64,000 bases of DNA, from NCBI RefSeq assembly GCF_047126315.1, contig NZ_CP138953.1, positions 1,240,001 through 1,304,000 on the forward strand. Direction: 5' to 3'. A program made the translations under genes and the position numbers. How positions within the stretch are numbered: the first letter of the stretch is position 1; every line of letters begins with the position of its first letter. This DNA comes from Shimia sp022448905 (GTDB lineage: Bacteria > Pseudomonadota > Alphaproteobacteria > Rhodobacterales > Rhodobacteraceae). Of the stretch, positions 51,574 through 60,881 are shown one piece after another. Below the pieces are notes generated by a model. That model saw only the letters and a program-made list of their open reading frames with translations. It searched no databases and was not told where the DNA came from.

Positions 51574-52938
51574 ATGGTATCTGCAGCAGAGCAAATGGCG
51601 GCCAACACCAGCTGGGCCGCGCTTGGTAAAGCCACCGATCTGCGCAATCGCATCCTGTTCACACTGGCATTGCTGATTGTCTATCGTCTTGGCACATGGA
51701 TTCCGGTGCCGGGCATCGACGGCGTTGCCCTCCGTGAATTTATGGAAGAGGCGGGCGCAGGCATTGGCGGCATCCTGTCCATGTTCACCGGCGGTGCGCT
51801 GGGACGTATGGGGATCTTTGCTCTGGGCATCATGCCGTACATCTCGGCCAGCATTATTGTTCAGCTTCTTGGCTCGATGGTTCCTGCGTTGGAACAGCTC
51901 AAGAAAGAAGGCGAGCAAGGCCGCAAAAAGATGAACCAATACACCCGCTACGGCACGGTGGCATTGGCAACGCTGCAGGCCTATGGCCTCGCGGTCAGCC
52001 TGGAGGCCGGGGAGCTGGTCACCGATCCGGGTATGTTCTTCCGCTTCAGCTGCCTTGTGACGCTGGTGGGTGGCACCATGTTCCTGATGTGGCTGGGTGA
52101 GCAGATCACCGCACGCGGCATCGGCAATGGCATCTCCCTGATCATCTTTGTGGGCATCGTGGCCGAACTGCCAGCCGCTCTGGCACAGTTCTTTGTGTCT
52201 GGCCGCACCGGCGCGATCAGCGAAGCGGTGATTGTGGCCGTGATCTTCATGGTCATCGCAACCATCGCCTTTGTGGTCTTCATGGAGCGGGCGCTGCGTA
52301 AGATCCACATTCAATACCCACGTCGTCAGGTGGGCATGAAAGTCTATGACGGGGGCTCTTCGCACCTGCCGGTGAAAGTGAACCCAGCGGGCGTGATCCC
52401 GGCGATCTTCGCCAGCTCCCTGCTGTTGCTGCCAACCACCATTGCGACCTTCTCCGGTAGCCAAACCGGCCCAATCATGTCGACCCTGCTGGCCTACTTT
52501 GGCCCAGGACAGCCGCTGTATCTGCTGTTCTTCGTGTCCATGATTGTGTTCTTTGCCTACTTCTACACCTTCAACGTCAGCTTCAAACCTGACGATGTGG
52601 CCGACAACCTGAAGAACCAGAACGGCTTTGTTCCGGGCATCCGTCCGGGCAAGCGCACCGCAGAATACCTTGAGTATGTGGTCAACCGTATCCTGGTTCT
52701 GGGTTCTGCATATCTTGCGGCAGTCTGTCTCCTTCCGGAGATCCTGCGTGGACAATTTGCGATCCCGTTCTACTTTGGCGGCACCTCGGTTCTGATTGTG
52801 GTTTCCGTGACCATGGACACCATCCAGCAAGTTCAGAACCATCTGCTGGCGCACCAGTACGAAGGGCTTATTGAAAAGTCCCAGCTGTCTGGTAAAGGCC
52901 GGAACAAACGCAAACGCAAAGGACCTGCTCGTCGATGA
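51574..52938 (+). CDS. secY: Protein translocase subunit SecY
   Basis: A 454-residue, ten-segment membrane protein with YRLGTWIPVPGID near residue 37, ISASIIVQLLGS and the long C-terminal cytoplasmic loop ending in basic residues (RNKRKRKGPARR). It forms the SecYEG channel. The stop overlaps adk by four bases. Confidence 0.97.
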   Translation: MVSAAEQMAANTSWAALGKATDLRNRILFTLALLIVYRLGTWIPVPGIDGVALREFMEEAGAGIGGILSMFTGGALGRMGIFALGIMPYISASIIVQLLGSMVPALEQLKKEGEQGRKKMNQYTRYGTVALATLQAYGLAVSLEAGELVTDPGMFFRFSCLVTLVGGTMFLMWLGEQITARGIGNGISLIIFVGIVAELPAALAQFFVSGRTGAISEAVIVAVIFMVIATIAFVVFMERALRKIHIQYPRRQVGMKVYDGGSSHLPVKVNPAGVIPAIFASSLLLLPTTIATFSGSQTGPIMSTLLAYFGPGQPLYLLFFVSMIVFFAYFYTFNVSFKPDDVADNLKNQNGFVPGIRPGKRTAEYLEYVVNRILVLGSAYLAAVCLLPEILRGQFAIPFYFGGTSVLIVVSVTMDTIQQVQNHLLAHQYEGLIEKSQLSGKGRNKRKRKGPARR

Positions 52939-53510
52939 ATATTATTCTGCTTGGCCCGCCCGGTGCCGGTAAAGGAACCCAGGCTGGCCGTCTCGTAGAG
53001 AAGCGCGACATGATCCAGCTTTCTACGGGCGACATGCTGCGCGCCGCCAAAACCTCCGGTACGGAGATGGGCAAGAAGGTTGCCGAGGTCATGGATCGTG
53101 GGGAGCTGGTCACCGATGAGATCGTGATTGGCCTGATCCGCGAGCAGCTGGAAGGCGACAAAAAGGGCGGTTTCATCTTTGATGGATTCCCGCGCACCCT
53201 GGCCCAGGCTGATGCGCTGGCTGAGTTGCTGGAAGACTGCGGCGAGAAGCTCGACGCTGTGATCGAGATGCAGGTGAATGATGAGGTTCTGGTCGAGCGC
53301 ATCATCAACCGCGCCAAAGAGGCGGTCGCCAACGGTGGTGAAGCCCGTGCAGACGACAACGCAGAAAGCCTGAAGGTGCGCTTGATGGCGTACTACAAGC
53401 AGACCGCGCCGTTGATTGGCTACTACCACGCCAAAGGCAACCTGACCTCTATTGACGGTCTGGCGTCGATGGATGAGGTTGAGGCCTCTGTGGCAGGCGT
53501 TTTGGGGTAA
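52935..53510 (+). CDS. adk: Adenylate kinase
   Basis: A 191-residue short-lid adenylate kinase: P-loop GPPGAGKGTQ at 8-16, TGDMLRAA near 31 and GFPRTLAQA near 83. The LID insert is reduced, as in cytosolic short forms. Placed after secY, as in many alphaproteobacteria. Followed by a terminator and an unrelated gene rather than rpsM. Confidence 0.96.
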   Translation: MNIILLGPPGAGKGTQAGRLVEKRDMIQLSTGDMLRAAKTSGTEMGKKVAEVMDRGELVTDEIVIGLIREQLEGDKKGGFIFDGFPRTLAQADALAELLEDCGEKLDAVIEMQVNDEVLVERIINRAKEAVANGGEARADDNAESLKVRLMAYYKQTAPLIGYYHAKGNLTSIDGLASMDEVEASVAGVLG

Positions 53511-53534
53511 GCCCAGCCTGTGAGAGTTTGAGAT

Positions 53535-53565
53535 CGGAGCGCCCTTGGGCGCTCCGTTTCGTTTT
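53535..53565 (+). terminator. Terminator after adk
   Basis: An eight-pair stem GGAGCGCC/GGCGCTCC, extended to CGGAGCGCC/GGCGCTCCG, with a CTTG loop followed by TTTCGTTTT. Confidence 0.87.
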
Positions 53566-53569
53566 GGGG

Positions 53570-54022
53570 TTAGGCGGTTTGATTGTTCTGTAGTGTGAAC
53601 AAAGAACGGGCCGCGTGGACGAACCCGAACAGTGCCATTTGTGATATGTAAAAAATCAGAAGAACGGGAGGCCACAGTAAGCTCTCATTGTAGCCGATCT
53701 GTTCAATAGCAATGCAAAAATAGCTTATTGGTCCAGTCGCCAATGCTCCAAAGCCAAAGAATGCTAAGAGTAACTTGGCGGAAGTCGTTGTTTCCGGAAG
53801 GGCTTGATTGCGAACAAAGGCAGACGTGAATTTTAGGCGTTCTTTGTTACTTTGCACCTGACGTGAACACCATATCCCGAAATAGATGAGCAGGAACGAA
53901 ATTGAGAGCATCAGATAGAAGCTATTTGTTTTCCAGAGGACAAAAAAAGCGATGATCACAATCGCATTGCCCGAGAGGTTTAGTTTCAATCCGAGATCGC
54001 CCCGCATTCCGACTATGTACAT
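53570..54022 (-). CDS. Hypothetical membrane protein
   Basis: A 150-residue protein, ATG at 54020-54022 behind AGGGAACCA. It has about four hydrophobic segments (near 15-35, 38-52, 85-110, 118-135). Codons are AT-rich and unlike the ribosomal genes around it, suggesting transfer into the gap between adk and rpsM. No family recognised. Confidence 0.6.
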   Translation of the reverse strand: MYIVGMRGDLGLKLNLSGNAIVIIAFFVLWKTNSFYLMLSISFLLIYFGIWCSRQVQSNKERLKFTSAFVRNQALPETTTSAKLLLAFFGFGALATGPISYFCIAIEQIGYNESLLWPPVLLIFYISQMALFGFVHAARSLFTLQNNQTA

Positions 54023-54427
54023 TGGTTCCCTCTCTCTTAGTCTCCTCGTGACGTTAGTTCGCGTTAGAGTAGAGCTGAAGGGGGTGCCGCCTAGGGGCTG
54101 AAAAGAGTGTCCTGTACGACACGAAACCGGAACCTCTTCAAGTGGCTTGTGGAGGTGTTCCGTTGTGGGAATGCTAAGCCGTCGTGCCGCGTAACAGGCA
54201 CAGGATCTATGAGAGAAGTGTGCCGTCGCACGTGGTGTCTTGACACCCCACCTAATCCCCCCTAAATCACCCCATCTCTTAACGGAGAATCAATTCTTTG
54301 CGCGTGGGTCGCACCCATGTTGCAAGACCACCTGATCAGCTGAGGCCCGATCGCTTGCTAGCGTCGGGCTTACGTTGTGAAAAAAGGTTCCGGAGCTACG
54401 GAACCGCAACGAAAAGGAAAGTGACAC
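54023..54427. promoter_or_regulatory. rpsM upstream region with two hairpins
   Basis: 405 bp with no gene seen. It must hold the promoter of the rpsM unit. Hairpins lie at 54344-54370 (GCCCGA/TCGGGC with inner CGCT/AGCG) and 54386-54405 (GGTTCCG/CGGAACC, loop GAGCTA), the second about 22 bases before the GTG start. They might form an autoregulatory leader. In E. coli S4 represses the alpha operon, but no rpsD is present here. Confidence 0.5.
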
Positions 54428-54796
54428 GTGGCACGTATTGCCGGCGTTAACATCCCGACCCACAAACGGGTCCCGATCGCCCTGACTTATATCACTGGCA
54501 TTGGTCCAGCATCCGCCAAAGAAATCTGCGAGAGCGTGAAGATCGACGAAACCCGTCGTATCAACGAGCTGTCTGACGCAGAAGTTCTGGCTATCCGTGA
54601 GCACATCGATGCGACCTACACCGTTGAAGGTGACCTGCGTCGTGAAGTGCAGATGAACATCAAACGTCTGATGGACCTGGGCTGCTACCGTGGTCTGCGC
54701 CATCGTCGTAACCTCCCGGTGCGCGGTCAGCGTACCCACACCAACGCACGTACCCGTAAAGGTCCTGCGAAGCCGATTGCCGGCAAGAAGAAGTAA
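54428..54796 (+). CDS. rpsM: 30S ribosomal protein S13
   Basis: A 122-residue S13 starting at GTG 54428 (ARIAGVNIPTHKRV), with an AAAAGGAAAGTG ribosome binding site. GLRHRRNLPVRGQRTHTNARTRKG is the conserved C-terminal region. GTG is unusual among the ribosomal genes here, all others beginning with ATG. Confidence 0.97.
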   Translation: MARIAGVNIPTHKRVPIALTYITGIGPASAKEICESVKIDETRRINELSDAEVLAIREHIDATYTVEGDLRREVQMNIKRLMDLGCYRGLRHRRNLPVRGQRTHTNARTRKGPAKPIAGKKK

Positions 54797-54811
54797 GGGA
54801 GGGTTTGATCA

Positions 54812-55201
54812 ATGGCACGCGATAAGACTCGTACGAAGAAAAAAGAGCGTAAGAACATCGCCTCTGGTGTTGCGCACGTGAACTCTTCGTTCAACAACAC
54901 CAAGATCCTGATCTCTGACGTTCAGGGCAACGCGATTTCCTGGTCCTCTGCTGGCACCATGGGTTTCAAGGGCTCCCGTAAGTCCACCCCATATGCTGCT
55001 CAGATGGCGGCGGAAGATGCAGGCAAGAAAGCACAGGATCACGGCGTGAAAACGCTGGAAGTGGAAGTTCAGGGTCCAGGTTCTGGCCGTGAATCCGCAC
55101 TGCGCGCTCTGGCTGCTATCGGTTTCAACATCACCTCTATCCGTGATGTAACACCAATCGCACACAACGGCTGCCGCCCACCAAAGCGCCGCCGCGTTTA
55201 A
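54812..55201 (+). CDS. rpsK: 30S ribosomal protein S11
   Basis: A 129-residue S11 with VAHVNSSFNNTKILISDVQG and the PIAHNGCRPPKRRRV end. Follows rpsM by 15 bases. Confidence 0.97.
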   Translation: MARDKTRTKKKERKNIASGVAHVNSSFNNTKILISDVQGNAISWSSAGTMGFKGSRKSTPYAAQMAAEDAGKKAQDHGVKTLEVEVQGPGSGRESALRALAAIGFNITSIRDVTPIAHNGCRPPKRRRV

Positions 55202-55217
55202 GCGACATTTCTACTGG

Positions 55218-55246
55218 CTGGGGCCGCGTGTTTTGCACGGCCCCAG
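55218..55246 (+). promoter_or_regulatory. Hairpin between rpsK and rpoA
   Basis: CTGGGGCCG/CGGCCCCAG, nine pairs, with an eleven-base loop; a competing CGTG/CACG pairing is possible. No T run, so probably not a full terminator. It lies about 70 bases before the rpoA start. Confidence 0.5.
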
Positions 55247-55316
55247 TTCGTCATTTTGAAACCTCGGGCGTCTGGTTCTTTTGGAACATGGGAACTGGAC
55301 AAGAATGGAGGGACGC

Positions 55317-56333
55317 ATGATCCACAAGAATTGGGCAGAATTGATCAAGCCTACACAGCTAGAAGTGAAGCCAGGCAACGACCCTGCGCGCCAAGCCACT
55401 GTTGTGGCAGAGCCGCTGGAGCGGGGCTTTGGTCTGACCCTGGGCAACGCGCTGCGCCGCGTTCTGATGAGCTCGCTGCAAGGCGCGGCCATCACCAGCG
55501 TACAGATCGACAACGTGCTGCACGAGTTCTCCAGCGTTGCTGGTGTGCGTGAAGACGTGACCGACATCATCCTGAACCTGAAGGGCGTGTCCCTGCGCAT
55601 GGAAGTGGAAGGCCCTAAGCGTCTTTCGATCAATGCGAAAGGTCCGGGTGCCGTGACTGCTGGCGACATCAGCGACAGCGCGGGCATTGAAGTTCTGAAC
55701 AAAGATCACGTGATCTGCCACCTTGACGATGGCGCCGACCTCTATGTCGAGCTGACCGTCAACACCGGCAAAGGCTACGTGTCTGCGGACAAGAACAAGC
55801 CAGAAGATGCACCTATTGGTCTGATCCCAATCGATGCGATCTACTCTCCGGTGAAGCGCGTGTCTTATGACGTGCAGCCAACCCGTGAAGGTCAGGTTCT
55901 GGACTATGACAAGCTGACCATGAAAATCGACACCGATGGCTCCATCACGCCGGAAGACGCCGTGGCCTTCGCCGCGCGTATCCTGCAGGACCAACTGTCG
56001 ATCTTCGTGAACTTCGATGAGCCAGAATCTGCGGGCCGTCAGGAAGAGGACGATGGTCTCGAGTTCAACCCGCTTCTGCTGAAGAAAGTGGACGAGTTGG
56101 AACTGTCCGTACGCTCTGCGAACTGCCTGAAGAACGACAACATCGTTTACATCGGCGATCTGATCCAGAAGACCGAAGCAGAGATGCTGCGCACACCGAA
56201 CTTCGGCCGCAAGTCTCTGAACGAGATCAAAGAAGTGCTGTCCGGCATGGGCCTGCACCTCGGCATGGATGTCGAGGACTGGCCACCAGACAACATCGAA
56301 GATCTGGCCAAGAAGTTCGAAGACAACTTCTAA
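55317..56333 (+). CDS. rpoA: RNA polymerase alpha subunit
   Basis: A 338-residue protein from ATG 55317 after GGAGGGACGC. The dimerisation domain has GFGLTLGNALRRVLMSSLQG near 43, and the C-terminal domain (about 250-338) has LSVRSANCLKNDNIVYIGDL and the FGRKSLNEIKEVL helix-hairpin. Binds UP elements and activators. Confidence 0.97.
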   Translation: MIHKNWAELIKPTQLEVKPGNDPARQATVVAEPLERGFGLTLGNALRRVLMSSLQGAAITSVQIDNVLHEFSSVAGVREDVTDIILNLKGVSLRMEVEGPKRLSINAKGPGAVTAGDISDSAGIEVLNKDHVICHLDDGADLYVELTVNTGKGYVSADKNKPEDAPIGLIPIDAIYSPVKRVSYDVQPTREGQVLDYDKLTMKIDTDGSITPEDAVAFAARILQDQLSIFVNFDEPESAGRQEEDDGLEFNPLLLKKVDELELSVRSANCLKNDNIVYIGDLIQKTEAEMLRTPNFGRKSLNEIKEVLSGMGLHLGMDVEDWPPDNIEDLAKKFEDNF

Positions 56334-56481
56334 GTCTTGCAAGATTTGAGCGGGTCGCGTAGGTGCCCCGCTCAACCAATGCCCGGACCTGCCGGGGAAA
56401 ATATGGGCTTCCGCCCCAAGGTGAACCGGTGACACGCATCACTGGTCTGACAAAGCAAAAACGCGAATTAGGAGAAATCAA

Positions 56482-56901
56482 ATGCGTCATGCTCGTGGCT
56501 ATCGCCGCCTGAACCGTACTCACGAACACCGTAAAGCCCTGTTTGCCAACATGGCGGGTTCCTTGATCGAACACGAACAGATCAAAACCACCCTTCCAAA
56601 GGCAAAAGAACTGCGTCCGATCGTTGAAAAACTGATCACGCTGGCCAAACGTGGTGACCTGCACGCGCGTCGTCAGGCAGCGGCTCGTCTGAAAGAAGAC
56701 CAGTACGTTGCAAAACTGTTTGACGTTCTGGGCCCACGCTACGCAGAGCGTAAAGGTGGTTACATCCGCATCATGAAAGCCGGCTTCCGCTATGGTGACA
56801 TGGCGCCAATGGCGATCATCGAATTTGTGGATCGTGACGTTGATGCAAAAGGCGCGGCCGACAAGGCTCGCGTGGCAGCTGAAGAAGCCGCCGAAGAATA
56901 A
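56482..56901 (+). CDS. rplQ: 50S ribosomal protein L17
   Basis: A 139-residue L17: RHARGYRRLNRTHEHRKALFANMAGSLI and GGYIRIMKAGFRYGDMAPMAIIEFVDRD. Last gene of the cluster, with a C-terminal Ala/Glu-rich tail. Confidence 0.97.
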   Translation: MRHARGYRRLNRTHEHRKALFANMAGSLIEHEQIKTTLPKAKELRPIVEKLITLAKRGDLHARRQAAARLKEDQYVAKLFDVLGPRYAERKGGYIRIMKAGFRYGDMAPMAIIEFVDRDVDAKGAADKARVAAEEAAEE

Positions 56902-56929
56902 ATCTCCATCTGGATCAACCAGATGCCTG

Positions 56930-56959
56930 GACCCCTGCCAGAATGGCGGGGGTCTTTTT
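56930..56959 (+). terminator. Terminator after rplQ
   Basis: A ten-pair stem (GACCCCTGCC/GGCGGGGGTC, one T-G pair) with an AGAAT loop, followed by TTTTT. Confidence 0.9.
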
Positions 56960-57047
56960 CGTTCCAGGGTATACCTGAGGCAACCCGTCACATTTTGGAT
57001 CCAAAAACTCAGCACTACCTCTGTGAGGAAATGCAAAAGGTGCCGCA

Positions 57048-57806
57048 ATGACGACCTCTCCCCAAGCTCCTGTTTTCTTTTGCCATGGCGTGCCCGGTTG
57101 CCCGCAGGATGCGGCATTTTTGGCAACGAACGGCCGTGTGGTTGTGGCGCCAAACCTGCTTGCGTGTGAGGGTTCCGCGCCGTTGGAACATTTGGCGTCT
57201 ACGTTTGGTGCGGCTGTGGCTCAAAATGGCGGGCAGGCGTTCCATGTGGTTGGGTTTTCGATTGGGGCCATGGCGGCGTTACGCTTAGCGGCTGAGCGCC
57301 CGAAGCAGGTTGCGCGAGTGACAGTAGTGTCGCCAGCAGCGCCTTTGCAGCTGGGAGAGTTCCTGCCGGACATGGCAGGTGCGCCGGTGTTTAAGTTGGC
57401 TATGAAGCGTCCGCGTGTGTTGCGGATGCTGACGGCCGCGCAGGGCTTACTGGCGCGCAATGTGCCCGGAATGTTGATCAAACAGTTGTTTGCCAAATGT
57501 GGGGTGCAGGAACGGGCTTTGTTGGCGGACCCGCAGTTTGTGACAGCTTTGACCGAAGGCATGCGCAACAGCTTTGTCACGCACCGGGCAGGGTATCTTG
57601 CGTATCTGGCGGCCTATGTTGCCGACTGGTCTGACGTGTTGCGCAATGTTCAAGCGCCGGTCGAGATATGGCACGGGGACAAAGACACCTGGGCGCCGTT
57701 GGAGATGGCCGACGCGATCAAGGACCTAGTGCCTTCGTCTTGTGTGCTTCATGTGGTGCCGAATGGGGAGCACTATTCCACGTTGAAAGCGGTGCGGTTG
57801 GGCTAG
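57048..57806 (+). CDS. Alpha/beta hydrolase
   Basis: A 252-residue alpha/beta hydrolase. The oxyanion region lies in FFCHGVPGCPQD, the nucleophile elbow is GFSIGA (Ser near 82), and the acid and His are in WHGDKDTWAP and GEHYST. The substrate is unknown. About 150 bases after rplQ, on the same strand, behind a terminator. Confidence 0.85.
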   Translation: MTTSPQAPVFFCHGVPGCPQDAAFLATNGRVVVAPNLLACEGSAPLEHLASTFGAAVAQNGGQAFHVVGFSIGAMAALRLAAERPKQVARVTVVSPAAPLQLGEFLPDMAGAPVFKLAMKRPRVLRMLTAAQGLLARNVPGMLIKQLFAKCGVQERALLADPQFVTALTEGMRNSFVTHRAGYLAYLAAYVADWSDVLRNVQAPVEIWHGDKDTWAPLEMADAIKDLVPSSCVLHVVPNGEHYSTLKAVRLG

Positions 57807-57859
57807 CGTTCCGGAGGGGCTCGCGGCATGGTCGCGTCGAGGCAATAGGAGGGGCATTG

Positions 57860-59029
57860 ATGGGTTTTGACGTGATTGTGGTGGGCGCTGGCCTATGGGG
57901 CAGTGCCTGTGCGCGGCATTTGGCCGAGATGGGCGTAAAGGTTGCACTGGTGGGACCCTCAGAGCCGACGGATGCCGCGACGCACAGGGGCGTGTTTGGC
58001 AGCCATTATGACCAAGCACGGATCACGCGTAGGATGGACAGTCGCATGGATTGGTCTCGGTTCTCGTCCGCGTCCATGGCGCGGTACGCGGACGTCGAAG
58101 CACTGGGCAATCGTCGCTTTTTTCATCGTGCAGGCTCTGTGATTGCGGGGCCAGCACAGGGCGAAGGAAGCGACTACACGCGCGCCACACAGCTGAATGG
58201 TGAGAAAGAAGGGATCGATTTTGAGGTTCTTTCCGGTGTCGAATTGAATGCAAAGTTTTCTTTCTTTGGGTTTCCGGCGGATATCCACGCGCTGTTTGAG
58301 CCGGATGGTGGTTGGATCGATCCGCGCGCGCATGTGGCTGCGCAGATTGCAGCGGGACAGGCAAATGGCGTGACCCTGTTGCGAACGGAGGTTTCTCAGG
58401 TTGATGAGACCTCAGGCGGCGTGACAGTGACCTGTCGCGATGGTAGCAAACTTGAGAGCGACAAAGTTATCGTGGCAGCGGGTGCGTTCTCAAGAGCTGA
58501 AGGCCTGTTGCCGGACGTGCCTGAAATTGCAGTTTTTGCACGCACAATTGCCTTGGTGGAAATTGATGCGGAAGAGCAGGCGCGGCTGCGAGACATGCCT
58601 TCTACCATCTACATCCTCCCAGATGGTGTGCGCGATATCTATGTATTGCCGCCGGTGGTCTATCCGAATGGCAAAACCTATATCAAGCTGGGCGGCGATC
58701 CGGACAACAAAGAGCTAAACTCTCTCTCTGAGATGAAAGACTGGTTCCGCAGCGGCGGGAACGCGGATGTCGGGGCGTATCTATTGGAGCAGCTTTTGGC
58801 GGTGATGCCCGGGCTGCGGTATCAATCCTTGTCTCATGGTGCCTGTGCCACCAGTTTCACCCGCAGTCGTCATCCGTTGATCTATGGTCAGACGGACCGG
58901 ATTTTTGCGTTGACCGGGGGCAATGGGGCCGGGGCGAAATGCGCGGATGAGATTGGGCGACTGGGGGCGCTCAGGGTGTTGGGTCAGGCGTTGGATGGGC
59001 AGGGGTACGGCTCGTCGTTTTTACCGTAG
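57860..59029 (+). CDS. FAD-dependent oxidoreductase, DadA/sarcosine oxidase-like
   Basis: A 389-residue protein from ATG 57860 behind AGGAGGGGC. The Rossmann motif VVGAGLWGSACARHLAEMG lies at the start, with the family ending FALTGGNGAGAKCADEIG. The DAO superfamily oxidises secondary amines or D-amino acids; the substrate is open. It follows the hydrolase by 53 bases. Confidence 0.85.
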   Translation: MGFDVIVVGAGLWGSACARHLAEMGVKVALVGPSEPTDAATHRGVFGSHYDQARITRRMDSRMDWSRFSSASMARYADVEALGNRRFFHRAGSVIAGPAQGEGSDYTRATQLNGEKEGIDFEVLSGVELNAKFSFFGFPADIHALFEPDGGWIDPRAHVAAQIAAGQANGVTLLRTEVSQVDETSGGVTVTCRDGSKLESDKVIVAAGAFSRAEGLLPDVPEIAVFARTIALVEIDAEEQARLRDMPSTIYILPDGVRDIYVLPPVVYPNGKTYIKLGGDPDNKELNSLSEMKDWFRSGGNADVGAYLLEQLLAVMPGLRYQSLSHGACATSFTRSRHPLIYGQTDRIFALTGGNGAGAKCADEIGRLGALRVLGQALDGQGYGSSFLP

Positions 59030-59038
59030 CAGTGCGTT

Positions 59039-59347
59039 TTAGACGTACACTAGATCATAGACGTAGGACTTTGGACCTTTGCGGTTGACCCATATGCCTT
59101 CGGGCGGGGCCTCTGGAGATTGTGGCGTGAGCTGATCCCAGGGGCGGCCCATGATTTCGTCACTGTCAAAGTCGGCGGCAACCCAGCCCAGGACGGCGTG
59201 ATGTACAATCCAATACGGGCCGTCTTCACGCAGAAAGCCTGTTCTACCACGCTCGTCCGTTGCGCGGGTGAATGTGTAGACCAACCCGTCGAGCTGGCGG
59301 TGCAACTCGAAGGCGGTGATTGGTGTGGATTGTTGGTCGTAAGACAT
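59039..59347 (-). CDS. Conserved hypothetical protein
   Basis: A 102-residue protein from ATG 59345-59347, with GGAAG upstream. It has a core YTFTRATDERGRTGFLREDGPYWIVHHAVLGWVAADFDSDE, all beta strands by look. An upstream in-frame extension is likely not translated. Function unknown. Confidence 0.6.
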   Translation of the reverse strand: MSYDQQSTPITAFELHRQLDGLVYTFTRATDERGRTGFLREDGPYWIVHHAVLGWVAADFDSDEIMGRPWDQLTPQSPEAPPEGIWVNRKGPKSYVYDLVYV

Positions 59348-59481
59348 GGGGTGATGCTTCCGACGTTGGCGCGCTAAGTCAATGGTTTCGGGCGGATGTC
59401 TGCCGTCGCAAGCGGTGGAGTGGCTTGCATTATACAGGACCGCTGCGCATATGCGTTGCACTGAACAATTGAGGATGACGC

Positions 59482-60864
59482 ATGATCCGCGCTGTATTGA
59501 TTTCCCTCACGCTGGGCCTAGCCACCACGGTGTCGGCAGAGACCAAAGTCCCGCAATCGCAGGCCGAGATTTCGATGGGCTTTGCGCCTTTGGTGAAAGA
59601 GGCGGCGCCAGCGGTGGTGAACATTTTTGCCAAGCAGATTGTGCAGGCGCGGCAGACGCCGTTCACCGGCGATCCGTTTTTTGATCAGCTGTTTCGGGGG
59701 TTTGGCACGCCGCAGCCGCGGGTGGAGAACTCGCTGGGCTCGGGAGTGATCCTGTCGGAGGACGGCATTGTGGTGTCCAACTATCACGTGGTGGGCATGT
59801 CGACTGACATTCGTGTGCAACTCAATGATCGCAGTGAGTACACAGCCGAAGTGCTTCTGGCGGATGAAGAGAGCGATTTGGCCATTCTGAAGCTGAAGGA
59901 TGCCGAAGGTCTGCCGTTTTTACACTTCCGTGACAGCGACAATGTCGATGTGGGCGAGTTGGTCATGGCGATTGGCAACCCGTTTGGCGTGGGGCAAACC
60001 GTGACCAGCGGGATTGTCAGCGGCTTGGCGCGGTCGGGCGTGGCGACGGGCAATGCGCGGGGTTACTTCATTCAGACCGATGCGGCGATCAACCCCGGCA
60101 ACTCCGGTGGGGCGTTGATTGACATCAATGGCGATCTGATTGGCATCAACACCTCGATCCTGACTCGGTCCGGTGGGTCCAACGGGATTGGTTTTGCTAT
60201 TCCGGCCAATCTGGTGGAGCAGTTCGTGGATCAAGCGCGTGCCGGTTTTGAGGGCTTTCAGCGGCCTTGGGCGGGCATGTTTGGTCAGCCGGTGGATGCG
60301 GATATGGCGGAAGGTTTAGGGCTTGACCGTGCCGGTGGTATCGTCGTGTCCGCCATGCATGAAGTCAGCCCATTTTTGGCCGCGGGTGTGGAGGCAGGCG
60401 ACGTGATCGTGGCGCTGGACGGGCAACCGGTGAACACGCCTGCGGAGATGATTTTCCGCATGTCGGTGGCGGGGCTTGGCAGTGAGGTTGCGGTTGAAAC
60501 CCTGCGCGACGGTGAGTTGATGACGCGCATGGTGACGATGGATGTGGCGCCGGATGTGCCGAGCCGTGACACCATCGAGACCGGGCGCAAGTCGGCGATC
60601 CCGGGCATGGTGATGTCCAATATCAACCCTGCGGTGTTGGGGGAGTTTGGACTTCCGCTGAGCCTGGAAGGTGTTGTGGTAGAAAATCCGGGTGAGATCG
60701 GCGCGCGGCTGGGCATTGGGCCAGGAGATGTGTTGCGCGTGATCGACGGCTCAGAGATCCTCACCACAAAAGATGCGGACAAGGCTTTGCGGGATGCGCG
60801 CAAGCGGCTTACGTTGGAGGTCCAGCGCGGCACCCAGCGGGTGGTGATGCGCTTTAGACTGTAA
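59482..60864 (+). CDS. Deg/HtrA-family periplasmic serine protease
   Basis: A 460-residue protein. Residues 1-19 are a signal peptide (ATTVSA). The trypsin-like triad is His102 (NYHVVG), Asp132 (ESDLAIL) and Ser208 (NPGNSGGAL). Two PDZ domains follow, about 270-350 and 380-460. A quality-control protease or chaperone of the periplasm. It has DegQ/DegS-like length; the long Q-linker of DegP is short. Confidence 0.92.
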   Translation: MIRAVLISLTLGLATTVSAETKVPQSQAEISMGFAPLVKEAAPAVVNIFAKQIVQARQTPFTGDPFFDQLFRGFGTPQPRVENSLGSGVILSEDGIVVSNYHVVGMSTDIRVQLNDRSEYTAEVLLADEESDLAILKLKDAEGLPFLHFRDSDNVDVGELVMAIGNPFGVGQTVTSGIVSGLARSGVATGNARGYFIQTDAAINPGNSGGALIDINGDLIGINTSILTRSGGSNGIGFAIPANLVEQFVDQARAGFEGFQRPWAGMFGQPVDADMAEGLGLDRAGGIVVSAMHEVSPFLAAGVEAGDVIVALDGQPVNTPAEMIFRMSVAGLGSEVAVETLRDGELMTRMVTMDVAPDVPSRDTIETGRKSAIPGMVMSNINPAVLGEFGLPLSLEGVVVENPGEIGARLGIGPGDVLRVIDGSEILTTKDADKALRDARKRLTLEVQRGTQRVVMRFRL

Positions 60865-60881
60865 GGACTTCTGGGCGCACG

